This document shows positions 47,353 to 58,211 of a stretch of 64,000 bases of DNA, piece after piece. Under the pieces are notes generated by a model, which saw only the letters and a program-made list of their open reading frames with translations, was not told the origin of the DNA and did not search any database. The first letter of the stretch is position 1; every line of letters begins with the position of its first letter. Position numbers and translations under genes: made by a program. Origin of the DNA: Planctomycetaceae bacterium (GTDB taxonomy: Bacteria > Planctomycetota > UBA1135 > GCA-002686595); assembly GCA_011525785.1 (NCBI GenBank), contig WYBT01000061.1, forward strand, positions 24,845 through 88,844, given 5' to 3'.

Positions 47353-48372
47353 GTGCCGCTGACCGACGCCGAACTCTTCAGCGCTTCGCACGCGACCTTC
47401 GCGGGCATCGACGAAGCCGGCTTGGGGCCGCTGCTCGGTCCGTTGACGCTGGGCTTCGCCGTGCTGCGCGTCCCCAGCCACGACTGCGATCCCTGGGCGG
47501 CCCTCGCGCCGCTGGTGAGCGACGATCCGCTGCACGACGCGCGCGCCTTCGTGGTGGCCGACTCCAAGCAGGTCTTCAAGCGCACGGCGCGCTGCCACAA
47601 GCGGCTCGAGGCGACCGCGCTGGGTTTCCTGGCGCTGCTCCAGCCGACGCACGCGCCGCGCACGAACCTCGCGCGGCTCTTGTTCGAGTCCCCCGCCGAG
47701 CTCGCCGTCGCGCCGCAGTTCATCGCGCGCCACCCGTGGTACCGCGAGGCCGCGCGCGAGCTGCCCGCGCACTGGGATCCGCTGACGCTCGAGCTGCGCG
47801 TCGAGTCGCTCGTGCGCGCGTTGCGTCGGGCGCGGATCGAACTCGTGGACGCCGGCGTGCGCACGCTGACCGAGAGCGCGCTCAACGACTCGTTCGCGCG
47901 CACCCAGAACAAGTCGCTGACGCACTGGGAGTTCTCCTGTCCGCTGTTCCGGCGCGTGTACGAGCAGCACGGCGCCGAAGGGGTCGAGCTGTGGGTCGAT
48001 CGACACGGCGGACGCTCGCACTACGGACCGCTGCTCGGCCGCGCGTTCCCCGAGGCGCTGGTCGAGTGGATCGACGAGTCGCCGCAGCGCTCGCGCTACT
48101 CGATCCGCGCGCGCGACCGCTCGCGCCGCATGCGCATCGTGTTCTCCGAGAAGGCCGAGAGCTCTTCCTTCGCCGTCGCGCTGGGCTCGTGCCTCGCGAA
48201 GTACGCCCGCGAGTGCGCCATGGCGGCCTTCAACGCCTACTTCGCCGCGCGCTCGCCGGCGCTGACGCCGACGGCGGGCTACACCACGGACGCGCGCCGC
48301 TGGCTGGCCGAGGCCGAGGCCTTGCTCGCGCGCCTCGAACTCCCCCACGGAGACTTGGTGCGCGAGCGCTGA
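47353..48372 (+). CDS. RNase HII-like protein, divergent
   Basis: 339 residues, GTG start at 47353 (GAGG 14 bases upstream), 15 bases after lgt. The start AGIDEAGLGPLLGPL matches the RNase HII active site (Asp20, Glu21), and VADSKQVFK parallels the DSK motif. Later candidates for the third and fourth metal ligands are Asp216 (VELWVDRHGGRS) and Glu287 in LAKYARECAM, which lines up with the RD-x-x-M of RNase HII but has Glu instead of Asp. It is about 120 residues longer than typical RNase HII. Activity on RNA-DNA hybrids is possible but unproven. Possibly co-transcribed with lgt and the next flavoprotein gene. Confidence 0.7.
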   Translation: MPLTDAELFSASHATFAGIDEAGLGPLLGPLTLGFAVLRVPSHDCDPWAALAPLVSDDPLHDARAFVVADSKQVFKRTARCHKRLEATALGFLALLQPTHAPRTNLARLLFESPAELAVAPQFIARHPWYREAARELPAHWDPLTLELRVESLVRALRRARIELVDAGVRTLTESALNDSFARTQNKSLTHWEFSCPLFRRVYEQHGAEGVELWVDRHGGRSHYGPLLGRAFPEALVEWIDESPQRSRYSIRARDRSRRMRIVFSEKAESSSFAVALGSCLAKYARECAMAAFNAYFAARSPALTPTAGYTTDARRWLAEAEALLARLELPHGDLVRER

Positions 48373-48418
48373 GCTCGCGGCGGCGCGCGCTCCATAGCCT
48401 GCCCGCGCACAGCGGGGT

Positions 48419-49759
48419 ATGGTTTCGCGCCTCGTGAAGACCGCAATCCTCGGCGCCGGCGTTTCAGGCCTGTCTCTGGCCCGCTTCCTGATCGAAGCCG
48501 GCGTTTCCCGTTCGGACCTGCACCTGTTCGAGGCCGGCGCGCGCGTCGGCGGGCTGTGCGCCTCCAAGACCGTCGAGGGCTTCACCTACGACGTGACCGG
48601 CGGCCACATCCTCTACAGCAAGGACACCGCGGCCATGCAGTGGATGAAGGACTGCGCCGGCGGCGACGCGGCCTTCGTCAAGCGCGACCGGCGCACCAAG
48701 ATCCGCTTCGAGGATCGCTGGGTGCACTACCCGTTCGAGAACGGGCTGGGCGACCTGCCGCCCTCGGCCAACTTCGACTGCCTCAAGGGCTACATCGAGT
48801 CCTGGCATCGCCGCCAAGTGGACCGCTCGAGCGCGCCGACCGAGTTCGGCCGCTGGGTGCGCTGGCGCTTCGGCGCCGGCATCGCCGAGCACTTCATGGA
48901 CCCCTACAACCGCAAGGTCTGGAAGCGCGAGCTCGACTTCCTGTCCAGCGATTGGGTCGCGGGCCGCGTCCCCGACGCGCCGGTCGACGACGTGCTCCGC
49001 TCGGCCGTCGGCATCCGCACCGAGGGCTACACGCACCAGTCGATCTTCTACTACCCGCGCGAAGGCGGCTTCCAAGCGATCACCGACGGCGTGGCGGCGA
49101 CGCTCACCGATCGGATCCGCACTTCGACGCCGGTCAAGGACGTGGTGCGCCACGGCAGCGGCTGGCGCGTCAACGGCGAGGACTTCGACGCGGTGGTCTC
49201 GACGCTGGCGCTGACCGATTTGCCCGACATCGTGCGCGGCATGCCGGCGGGGCCAGCGCACGCCATGCGCACGCTCGAGTTCAACTCGATCACCTGCATC
49301 CTGGTAGCGCTCGAGCGCGCGCAGCACCCCGACCTTTCATGGGTGTACCTGCCGCACGACTCGCAGGGCCCGACCAACCGCGTCACGTACATGTCGAACT
49401 ACGCGCCGAGCCTCGCGCCGGCCGGCAAGAGCTCGCTCCTGTGCGAGGTGACGCACCCCGGCGGCGCGCCCGCGCCCGGGCCGGAGCTCGAGCGCGAAGT
49501 CGTCGACGGCCTGGCACGCGCCGGCCTGTTGCGCCACGACGAGGTGCTGTTCACCGACCGCGTCACCACGCGCCACGCCTACGTCGTGTTCGACCACGCC
49601 TACCACGCGCGCCGCCGCGAAGTGTTCGCCTGGCTCGACGAGGTCGGGATCACGCCGCTGGGCCGCTTCGGGCGCTTCGAGTACGACAACTCCGATCAGT
49701 GCGTGATCAAGGCGCGCGAGCTGGCCACCAAGCTCGCTGCGCAAGCGCGGCGCGGTTGA
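48419..49759 (+). CDS. FAD-dependent amine oxidase / UDP-galactopyranose-mutase-like protein
   Basis: 446 residues. N-terminal FAD-binding Rossmann motif GAGVSGLS (11-18) with FEAGARVGGLCASKTVEGF, as in UDP-galactopyranose mutases and protoporphyrinogen-oxidase-like proteins. Other family pieces: DVTGGHILYSKD, MDPYNRKVWKRELDFLSSDWVAGR, YPREGGFQAITDGVA and the C-terminal RFGRFEYDNSDQCVIKA. A sugar-nucleotide role in surface glycan synthesis is likely, given the nearby GT9. Substrate uncertain. ATG 48419 gives the complete Rossmann strand (RLVKTAILGAG). A weak hairpin (49794-49811) follows the gene. Confidence 0.85.
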   Translation: MVSRLVKTAILGAGVSGLSLARFLIEAGVSRSDLHLFEAGARVGGLCASKTVEGFTYDVTGGHILYSKDTAAMQWMKDCAGGDAAFVKRDRRTKIRFEDRWVHYPFENGLGDLPPSANFDCLKGYIESWHRRQVDRSSAPTEFGRWVRWRFGAGIAEHFMDPYNRKVWKRELDFLSSDWVAGRVPDAPVDDVLRSAVGIRTEGYTHQSIFYYPREGGFQAITDGVAATLTDRIRTSTPVKDVVRHGSGWRVNGEDFDAVVSTLALTDLPDIVRGMPAGPAHAMRTLEFNSITCILVALERAQHPDLSWVYLPHDSQGPTNRVTYMSNYAPSLAPAGKSSLLCEVTHPGGAPAPGPELEREVVDGLARAGLLRHDEVLFTDRVTTRHAYVVFDHAYHARRREVFAWLDEVGITPLGRFGRFEYDNSDQCVIKARELATKLAAQARRG

Positions 49760-50157
49760 CCTGAGCGCGCACGACTCCGTGCGAATTCCCACTGCGGAGA
49801 GCGGTCTCTGCGCCCTGCCGCACCGCATGACGTTTCCGACATCAGGCGCGCATTGCGAACGTGTCATGCACAGGCGCGAATCGAGTGCTGGACGCGCTAG
49901 CCGGAGCGGCGCTACAGGTTAGTTACCGACGTGCGAGGGGACGCGCGCGCCGCGCCGTCCGGGCGATCGACCCGGGCCGTGGCGGGCGGGATTCCTCGCG
50001 CCTGATGAGCCCGGTGGCCTGACGCGCCTCGCACGCGTGCGCACTTCGCCAGCGGAGCATCAGCGTTCTCCGCGAATCGCAAGGGGTGATTCGCGCCTCC
50101 GCCCCCGCGCGCGGCCGCGCCGCGCCAGCGGGCTCTCTCTCAAGCTTTTCACGCGCC
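49760..50157. other. Intergenic stretch before the lactonase-type propeller gene
   Basis: About 400 bases without a convincing gene. Contents: a 7-pair hairpin with one G-T (49794-49800 / 49805-49811) soon after the flavoprotein gene, and a perfect 8-base inverted repeat 50071-50078 / 50088-50095 about 60 bases before the ATG at 50158, which could lie in the leader. Nothing else recognised. Confidence 0.45.
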
Positions 50158-52539
50158 ATGAATCGCACATCGCCGATCGCCGCCCGCACGAGTTCGAGTC
50201 TGTTGTTCGCGCTCGCGCTCACCGCTTCCTGTGGAGGAGGCGGTGGCGGCGGAGGGACCAACGCCCCCGCGAACCTGAGCTTCTCGCGCAGCGCCGCGCT
50301 GTACACGCTCAACGAAACCATCGCCACGAACGCGCCCAGCGTGAACGGACAGGTGGCGAGCTGGTCGGTGACTCCGGCGCTGCCCGCCGGCCTGAGCCTC
50401 GACCCGCAGAGCGGCGAGATCGAAGGCGCGCCGACCGCGCTCGCGCCGCTGGGCGACTACGTGGTGCGCGCGCAGAACTCCGCGGGCTTCGCCGAGGTCA
50501 CGCTGCGCCTGGGCGTGGTGCGACCCAACGTGCAGGCGCTGGTGTGCAGCGCGACCGACAACACGCTCGAGTCGTTCGTCATGGACGCCGCTGGCGCGCG
50601 CATCGCGACCGGCTTCGATCCGGCGCCCTTCGGCGCAGCCGGTCCGCGCACCCTGGCCGCTCACCCCTCGGGCCGCTGGGCCTACCTGGGCCAGTTCACC
50701 TCGCGCCACATCTCGCGCTTCGAACTCGACGCCGGCTCGGGCCGCGCGCGCGCGCTCGACAACGTCGCGACGCAGGGACGGCCCGAAGAGATCGCGCTGC
50801 ACCCCAGCGGCGCCGCGCTGTACCTGTTCAGCCGCCAGACGCCGCACCTGGAGACCTTCGCGGTCAACCCGGTCGACGGCTCGCTGAGCTCGCTCGCCAC
50901 GCTCTCGCTGGCCGCCAACGGACTCGAAGCCGTCGCGCGCCGCGCCGACGGACGCTTCCTGTGGGCCACCATCGTCAGCACCGGCAACCAGTCGATCACC
51001 ACGCTCGAAGTCGATCCGGTGAGCCTGGTCCCCAGCGTGGTGGGCACGCCGCTGTCGACGACCAACAAGCTGCGCTCGCTGGCCGTCGCGCCGGACGGAC
51101 GCACGCTGTACGGCGCGTCGTTCGAGTCGCCCACGAGCACCATCGACACCTTCACCGTCGACCCCGCCACGGGCGCGCTGCAAAAGCTCGACACGGTCAC
51201 CGTCGGCGCCTTCGCGGTCTCCATCGCGGTCGAACCCACCGGGCGCTTCCTGTACGCCTCGATCTCCAGCGACGACACCGTGCGCGTGTTCGAGATCGAT
51301 CCGCTCGACGGCCGGCTGCGCGAGCCGACCGATCCGCAGGTCGCGATCGCACCCACTTGCGCGCGCCCGGCAGCGCTGGCGATCAGCGCCGACGGCGAGG
51401 AGCTGTTCGTGACCGAGCTCGACGGCTTCGAGCTGGGCGTGTACGACATCGACGCGAACACCGGCCGCCTCACGCGCAAGGACGCGCAGCGCACGCGCGA
51501 GCAGCCGCAACTGCTGGCGCTGGTCGAACGCGACGAGGCCGCGCGCTCGAGCGCGCCCTTCGTGTACGTCGGCAACGCGACCTCGGGCGACGTCTCGATC
51601 TTCGCCAGCGCGCCGAGCACCGGCGAGCTGACCGTGGTCGAGTCGGGACTGCCGGTCGGCGGTCAGCCGGCGACCCTGGCGCGCCACCCGCGCGGCCTGT
51701 GGATGTACGCCGCCGACTCGAGCAACGGCGTCGCGCGCGCCTATGCGATCGATCCGTCGACGGGCGAGTTGGGGCCGATCGGCTCGCCGGTCGGCGCCGG
51801 CCTCCAACCGGGCGCGGCGCAGGTCGAGCCCTCGGGCCGCTTCCTGTACGTCGCCAACCGCGGTTCGAACAACGTGAGCGTGTTCGCCATCAACCCGGTC
51901 AACGGGTTCATCACGCAGTCCACGGTCCACAACTCCAGCGGCGCGCCCACGGCGCTCGAGATCGATCCCACCGGACGCTTCCTCGTGCTGGCCCTCGAGC
52001 AGAGCGCGGCGCTCGAAGTGTTCGAGATCGACCCGGCGAACGGCGCGCTGGCCGCGCTGGGCGCGCCGATCGCCTTCGCAGGTGCGCCGTCCGCGCTGCG
52101 CATGCACCCCAGCGGCCGCTACCTGCTGGCGGCGGCGGGCGACAGCGGAAACTTGTTCGCGCTCGAGCTGTCGGCCGCCGATGGCGCGTTGAGCACGCGC
52201 GGCAGCGTCGCCGTCGGCGCTGGCGCGCGCTCGATCGCCTCGGACCCGCGCGGCGCGCGGCTGTACGTGGCCGTCGGCGGCGGAGCGGGAAGCATCGCCT
52301 TCACCGGCTTCGACAGCACCAGCGGCGCGTTCTCGAGCGTGGTCCAGGCCACCGCGGGCACGACCCCGGCCGACCTCGAAGTCGATCCCAGCGGCGCGCA
52401 CCTGTTCGTGGCCAACAACGGCTCGAACGACGTGACGCGCATGTCGCTCGATCCCGCCAGCGGCGCGCCGAGCTCGGCCGCGTCGATCGCCGCCGGCGTG
52501 GGTCCGCGCTCGATCGAGCTCCTGCCCAAGTTCGACTGA
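50158..52539 (+). CDS. Lactonase/YVTN-type propeller lipoprotein
   Basis: 793 residues, ATG 50158. Lipobox LTASC (Cys25) followed by a run of Gly. A short putative-Ig (He_PIG) domain: PALPAGLSLDPQSGEIEGAP ... YVVRAQNSAG. Then many repeats of about 45 residues of the 6-phosphogluconolactonase (PF10282) type: VDPATGALQKLDTVTVG, EPTGRFLYASISSDDTVRVF, and PSGRFLYVANRGSNNVSVF. The repeat count (14 or more half-blades) suggests two propellers in tandem. The protein lacks the shared Cys C-terminal domain of the other propellers, ending SIELLPKFD. Probably surface-anchored; a catalytic lactonase site was not seen. Confidence 0.87.
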   Translation: MNRTSPIAARTSSSLLFALALTASCGGGGGGGGTNAPANLSFSRSAALYTLNETIATNAPSVNGQVASWSVTPALPAGLSLDPQSGEIEGAPTALAPLGDYVVRAQNSAGFAEVTLRLGVVRPNVQALVCSATDNTLESFVMDAAGARIATGFDPAPFGAAGPRTLAAHPSGRWAYLGQFTSRHISRFELDAGSGRARALDNVATQGRPEEIALHPSGAALYLFSRQTPHLETFAVNPVDGSLSSLATLSLAANGLEAVARRADGRFLWATIVSTGNQSITTLEVDPVSLVPSVVGTPLSTTNKLRSLAVAPDGRTLYGASFESPTSTIDTFTVDPATGALQKLDTVTVGAFAVSIAVEPTGRFLYASISSDDTVRVFEIDPLDGRLREPTDPQVAIAPTCARPAALAISADGEELFVTELDGFELGVYDIDANTGRLTRKDAQRTREQPQLLALVERDEAARSSAPFVYVGNATSGDVSIFASAPSTGELTVVESGLPVGGQPATLARHPRGLWMYAADSSNGVARAYAIDPSTGELGPIGSPVGAGLQPGAAQVEPSGRFLYVANRGSNNVSVFAINPVNGFITQSTVHNSSGAPTALEIDPTGRFLVLALEQSAALEVFEIDPANGALAALGAPIAFAGAPSALRMHPSGRYLLAAAGDSGNLFALELSAADGALSTRGSVAVGAGARSIASDPRGARLYVAVGGGAGSIAFTGFDSTSGAFSSVVQATAGTTPADLEVDPSGAHLFVANNGSNDVTRMSLDPASGAPSSAASIAAGVGPRSIELLPKFD

Positions 52540-52767
52540 GCGCGGCGAACCCCGGCGAACGCGACAACACCTCGGGCGCGTCGGCTGCTGCGGCGGCCGG
52601 CGCGCCCAGTGCTTTTCTGCGCGGCGCCGCGCGCGCCTGCGGAAGGCCTTTCCGGACATCGATCGCGGCGAACCGGACGCCAGCGCCAAATCGCCCCGCG
52701 CAAGTTGCGCACGCGCTCAAGCTGTCGGTTACTTCGACGCCCAGGCCTCGCCTGCGGCGCGAAACCG

Positions 52768-54399
<1,632 letters not shown>

Positions 54400-54403
54400 T
54401 CCC

Positions 54404-55732
54404 ATGCATCCCACCGATCCTTCGCACTCCCACTCCATCAAGGGCGGCCCGCAGCCGCTGCACCAACGCCTGGGCCTCGCCTGGGGCGTCCCCAGCTCCG
54501 ATCCGCGGCGCTTCGACGGAATCAAACGCGACTACTCGTGGGGCGATGTCGAGCGCTTGCGCGGCAGCGTGATCGTCGAGCACACGCTCGCGCGGCTGGG
54601 CGCGGAGCGGCTGTGGAAGCTCCTGCACGAGCGCGACTTCGTGAACGCGCTGGGCGCGCTCACCGGCAATCAGGCCGTGCAGATGGTCAAGGCCGGACTC
54701 TCGGCCATTTACCTCTCGGGCTGGCAGGTCGCCGCCGACGCGAACCTCGCCGGACACATGTACCCCGACCAGTCGCTGTACCCGTCGAACTCGGTGCCGA
54801 TGGTGGTCAAGCGCATCAACCAGGCGCTCCAGCGCGCCGACCAGATCGCGCACCTCGAGGGCGATGCGAGCACGTACTGGCTCGCGCCGATCGTGGCCGA
54901 CGCCGAGGCGGGCTTCGGCGGCCCGCTCAACGCCTTCGAGCTGATGAAGCTGATGATCGAAGCGGGCGCCGCGGGCGTGCACTTCGAGGACCAGCTCGCC
55001 TCGGAGAAGAAGTGCGGCCACCTGGGCGGCAAGGTGTTGATCCCCACCGGCGCGTTCCTGCGCACGCTCAACGCCGCGCGTCTGGCGGCCGACGTCAGCA
55101 ACGTTCCGACGCTGCTCGTCGCGCGCACCGACGCCGACGCGGCCAACCTGCTCACGAGCGACGCCGACGAGCGCGACCGGCCGTTCCTGACCGGCGAGCG
55201 CACCTGCGAGGGCTTCTTCCGCGTGCGCAGCGGCATCGACGCCGCGATCGCGCGCGGCAAGGCCTACGCGCCTTACGCCGACCTGGTGTGGTGTGAGACG
55301 TCACATCCCGATCTGGGGGAAGCGCGGCGCTTCGCCGAGGCCGTGCACGCCGAGCACCCCGGCAAGCTGCTCGCCTACAACTGCTCCCCGTCGTTCAACT
55401 GGCGCAAGAAGCTCGACAGCCACACCATCGCCGTGTTCCAGCGCGAATTGGGCGCGATGGGGTATCGCTTCCAGTTCGTCACGCTGGCGGGCTTCCACGC
55501 GCTCAACCACTCGATGTTCGAGCTCGCGCGCAAGTACAAGGACGGCGGCATGGCGGCCTACAGCGAACTGCAGCAGGCCGAGTTCGACTCCGAGGTCCAC
55601 GGCTACACCGCCACGCGCCACCAGCGCGAAGTCGGCACGGGCTACTTCGACGCGGTCACGCAGGCGGTGTCGCGCGGCCAGAGCTCGACCACGGCGCTCG
55701 AGGGCTCCACGGAGGCCGAGCAGTTCCACTGA
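54404..55732 (+). CDS. aceA: Isocitrate lyase
   Basis: 442 residues. Splits isocitrate into glyoxylate and succinate. The active-site loop SEKKCGHLGGKVL with the catalytic Cys is present, as are YLSGWQVAADANLAGHMYPDQSLYP, VADAEAGFGG, the FEDQLAS metal site and NCSPSFNW. Full length for the bacterial class. With malate synthase A just upstream it completes the glyoxylate bypass, allowing growth on acetate or fatty acids. Confidence 0.97.
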   Translation: MHPTDPSHSHSIKGGPQPLHQRLGLAWGVPSSDPRRFDGIKRDYSWGDVERLRGSVIVEHTLARLGAERLWKLLHERDFVNALGALTGNQAVQMVKAGLSAIYLSGWQVAADANLAGHMYPDQSLYPSNSVPMVVKRINQALQRADQIAHLEGDASTYWLAPIVADAEAGFGGPLNAFELMKLMIEAGAAGVHFEDQLASEKKCGHLGGKVLIPTGAFLRTLNAARLAADVSNVPTLLVARTDADAANLLTSDADERDRPFLTGERTCEGFFRVRSGIDAAIARGKAYAPYADLVWCETSHPDLGEARRFAEAVHAEHPGKLLAYNCSPSFNWRKKLDSHTIAVFQRELGAMGYRFQFVTLAGFHALNHSMFELARKYKDGGMAAYSELQQAEFDSEVHGYTATRHQREVGTGYFDAVTQAVSRGQSSTTALEGSTEAEQFH

Positions 55733-55778
55733 CAGCGCAACGCAATCGCGCTGGCGACGAGATGCTGCGCCAGTGCGG

Positions 55779-55795
55779 CGCTCCCGCAGGGAGCG
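55779..55795. other. Small hairpin before the aceBA terminator
   Basis: Perfect 7-base arms 55779-55785 / 55789-55795 with loop gca, between the aceA stop and the terminator stem. Confidence 0.45.
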
Positions 55796-55798
55796 ACT

Positions 55799-55844
55799 CG
55801 GCGGTCGGGCGAGCTGCTGTCGTCCGACCGCCGGTTTTCCTTTC
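55799..55844 (+). terminator. Intrinsic terminator of aceBA
   Basis: Perfect 10-base arms 55799-55808 / 55824-55833 followed directly by gttttcctttc. The strongest textbook terminator in the window; 66 bases after the aceA stop. Confidence 0.85.
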
Positions 55845-55875
55845 GCACCCTCGTCGCTCTGCGCAGCCCAATGCC

Positions 55876-55921
55876 GCGCTGAGGTCTTGGTCGGGTCGCT
55901 GCTGTCTCCTGAATCCTTCGC
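55876..55921 (+). repeat. Dispersed repeat, copy A
   Basis: About 46 bases (from gcgctgaggtcttggtcggg to aatccttcgcg) that match, with scattered differences, the stretch at 63943-63988. It lies 20 bases beyond the stop of the beta-helix gene. Confidence 0.65.
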
Positions 55922-55940
55922 GGATCCAGCAGGTGGCAGC

Positions 55941-58046
55941 TCAGCGCTGCAGCAGATCGAGCGCGAGCGCCGCGCCGCCGTCGACCTGGAAGTAGTCGAC
56001 AGTGAACTCGTGCTCGCCGGCTTCGAGCTCGAGCAAGGTCTCGCGCACCTTCACGGGGTGCCAGGTCCAGTCCTCCGACACGCGGCGCTGACCGATGCGG
56101 ACTCGGAAGCCGTCATCGGAGGTCACGCGCAAGCGATAGCGGCCGGCCGCGAGCTTCACGCGCGCCGTCGCGACCAGGCCGAAGTGCGTCTCGCCGACGG
56201 ACGCGCGCACTCGCTCGAGGTTGCCCCAGGGATCGTTGAGGCCGCTCAACTCGGCGCGCTGCTGCGCTCCCGCGCGCACGCTCTCGCGCCACTCCGCCGG
56301 GCCCACCGCGCGCGGGTCGACGCCGTCCTTCCACGAGATCCATGCCACGTCCCACACGCAGCCGGCCAGTGCGCCGCCCACCGGGCGCAGCGGCGGTCCG
56401 CTCTCGTCGCTGTCGAGATCCCAGGGCCCCCACTCGCCCACGCGCACGCGCGCGAGTTCGAACTGCGGCGCCGACTTCCACGGCTCGCCTGGAAGCTCGA
56501 AGGCCGGAGCGCGGTCGAGCTCGGTGAACTCCTTGGGCGGATCCTCGGGCGCCGCGCGCACGCTCGAGTCGACGACCGAGCCGCTGGGCAGGAAGCCGCC
56601 GACGCCGCGCAGCAGCTCGCGCGGTTGCGCGTCGCCCGCTTCGCCCGGCGCCAGGGTCAGATTGGTGAGGAGCAGTTCGCTCTCGCGGGGCTCGTAGGCG
56701 TTGTCGCGAAAGCGCAGGCCAGTGGTCGAGCGGATGCGCAGATCGGCGGCGTTCCCGGCGAAGGCGTTGTTCCACACCCAGTGGTCGCGCGAGGCGCTGT
56801 CGCGCGAGCGTCCGAACGCTCCCGCGATGTGGTGCGAGCCCGCGTCGAAAGTGAACTCGAGTCCGGCCCCGCAGCGCTCGAGCACGTTGCGCGCCAGCCA
56901 GCTCTCCTGCCCGTGCGCGATCGACACGCCGTACTGCGCCGCGCCGCAGAAGGAGTTCTCGGCCACGATCGCGCCTTCGCAGAAACTGGCGCGCACGCCG
57001 CAGCCCAGACAATCGTCGGCGACGTTCTCGAGCACGCGGTTCTCGCGCGAGAAGCCCAACTCGATGCCGCAGTCGAGCGCAGCGCTGAAGTCGTTGCGCA
57101 GGATCAGATTGCGGTCGCAGCCGCCCGGAGCGAGCTCACCGCGCGCCGCGGCGCGACCCTCGACGAGATCGAGGCCGCCGTACAGGCTGAGCCCGTCGCC
57201 GCAGCCGCGCGCGAGGTTCTCGGCGATCAGGTTGTCGGAGCAGCGCTCGGTCAACAGGATCCCGGCCGCGCCGAGTTCGCGCGCGTACACGTTGTGGACG
57301 AAGCCGCGTACGCACGCGTCGCAGCGGTTGCGCACGAGCTTGTTGTCGCTCGAGCGGAACAGCGCGATGCCCCAGCCCGAGAGGAACGAGAAGTCGTTGC
57401 CGTAGGCCAGCGCGCCGGAGCAGCGGCTGAGCACGAGCCCGTTCTGCGCGTGGCGAACGCGGCAGCCGGTCACCACGGCCGCGGTGCACTCGCGCACGGC
57501 GATCGCCGCGCCGTAGCGCTCGAGCCACTCGCCCTGGTCGTTGGATTCGCGGCTGAGCTGATCGTCGTCGTCGGCGGCCAGCGCCGTGCTAAGCAGCCGC
57601 TCGCGGAACAGGTGGTCGAAGCGCACGCCCTCGACGCGCACGCCGCGGCAGCCCACGGCGACGATGCCGAACTTGTAGCCCTCGATCGAGCCGCCGCGCA
57701 CGCTGACGTTCTCGCAGTCCTCGAGGTGGATCGCCGCGCCCTCGAGGCGATCCGCGGGCAGTTCGCGCCCCGCGCCGACCAGCCGCGCACTCCCCAGATC
57801 GATCACGACGTTGCGCGCGCCGCGCGCCCAGAGCACCGCGCTGGGGCCGTCGGGCGCGATCTTGCGCGCCGGGCGCACGTGCACGCCGGAGGGCAGTCGG
57901 ATGCTGCTCGCGACCTGGAGCGGCGCGTCCGTCGGCAGTTCGGTCGAGGCGCGCTGCTGCTGCGCGTGGAGCTCGAGCGCCGGCGGGCCGGCGAACACGG
58001 CGGCCCACGCCAGGGCGAGCGTGCGGAACAGCGACGTGACGTTCAT
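55941..58046 (-). CDS. Secreted right-handed beta-helix protein with C-terminal PA14-like domain
   Basis: 701 residues. Signal peptide (TLALAWAAVFAGPPALELHA), then a parallel beta-helix with NosD/pectate-lyase-like coils (VVIDLGSARLVGAG, IHLEDCENVSVRGGSIEGYKFGIVAVGCRGVRVEGV, LARGCGDGLSLYGG, RNDFSAALDCGIELGFSRENRVLENVADDC). Around a dozen Cys in the helix are spaced by coil, unusual for this fold. The last ~100 residues form a PA14-like sandwich (YRLRVTSDDGFRVRIG ... LLELEAGEHEFTVDYFQVDG), usually carbohydrate-binding. Likely an exported carbohydrate-active or -binding protein; no catalytic residues can be assigned. Divergent from nadA. Confidence 0.82.
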   Translation of the reverse strand: MNVTSLFRTLALAWAAVFAGPPALELHAQQQRASTELPTDAPLQVASSIRLPSGVHVRPARKIAPDGPSAVLWARGARNVVIDLGSARLVGAGRELPADRLEGAAIHLEDCENVSVRGGSIEGYKFGIVAVGCRGVRVEGVRFDHLFRERLLSTALAADDDDQLSRESNDQGEWLERYGAAIAVRECTAAVVTGCRVRHAQNGLVLSRCSGALAYGNDFSFLSGWGIALFRSSDNKLVRNRCDACVRGFVHNVYARELGAAGILLTERCSDNLIAENLARGCGDGLSLYGGLDLVEGRAAARGELAPGGCDRNLILRNDFSAALDCGIELGFSRENRVLENVADDCLGCGVRASFCEGAIVAENSFCGAAQYGVSIAHGQESWLARNVLERCGAGLEFTFDAGSHHIAGAFGRSRDSASRDHWVWNNAFAGNAADLRIRSTTGLRFRDNAYEPRESELLLTNLTLAPGEAGDAQPRELLRGVGGFLPSGSVVDSSVRAAPEDPPKEFTELDRAPAFELPGEPWKSAPQFELARVRVGEWGPWDLDSDESGPPLRPVGGALAGCVWDVAWISWKDGVDPRAVGPAEWRESVRAGAQQRAELSGLNDPWGNLERVRASVGETHFGLVATARVKLAAGRYRLRVTSDDGFRVRIGQRRVSEDWTWHPVKVRETLLELEAGEHEFTVDYFQVDGGAALALDLLQR

Positions 58047-58211
58047 GATCGGCGAGCCGTGCAGCGGCGAGCGGAATGCTAGGTTGACCCTCGGGCCGCC
58101 GGAAGTCGCTCCGGCCAGCAGCGCCCGCTGCCCTTACGATTTCCCTTTTCGTCCGCCCCCGTCCGAGACTGTATCGGCGCGCTCTGCGCCACCCGCCGCG
58201 AGACCCAAGCC
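58047..58211. promoter_or_regulatory. Divergent region before nadA
   Basis: 165 bases between divergent genes; contains an A/T-richer piece (cttacgatttcccttttcgt at about 58132-58151) that could include a promoter. Not resolved. Confidence 0.3.

Noticed and set aside
46267..48585. N-terminal extension of the GT9 protein far upstream on the minus strand
   Set aside because: It is antisense to lgt and the RNase HII-like gene and shows no homology; the ATG at 46266 gives a complete GT9 enzyme.
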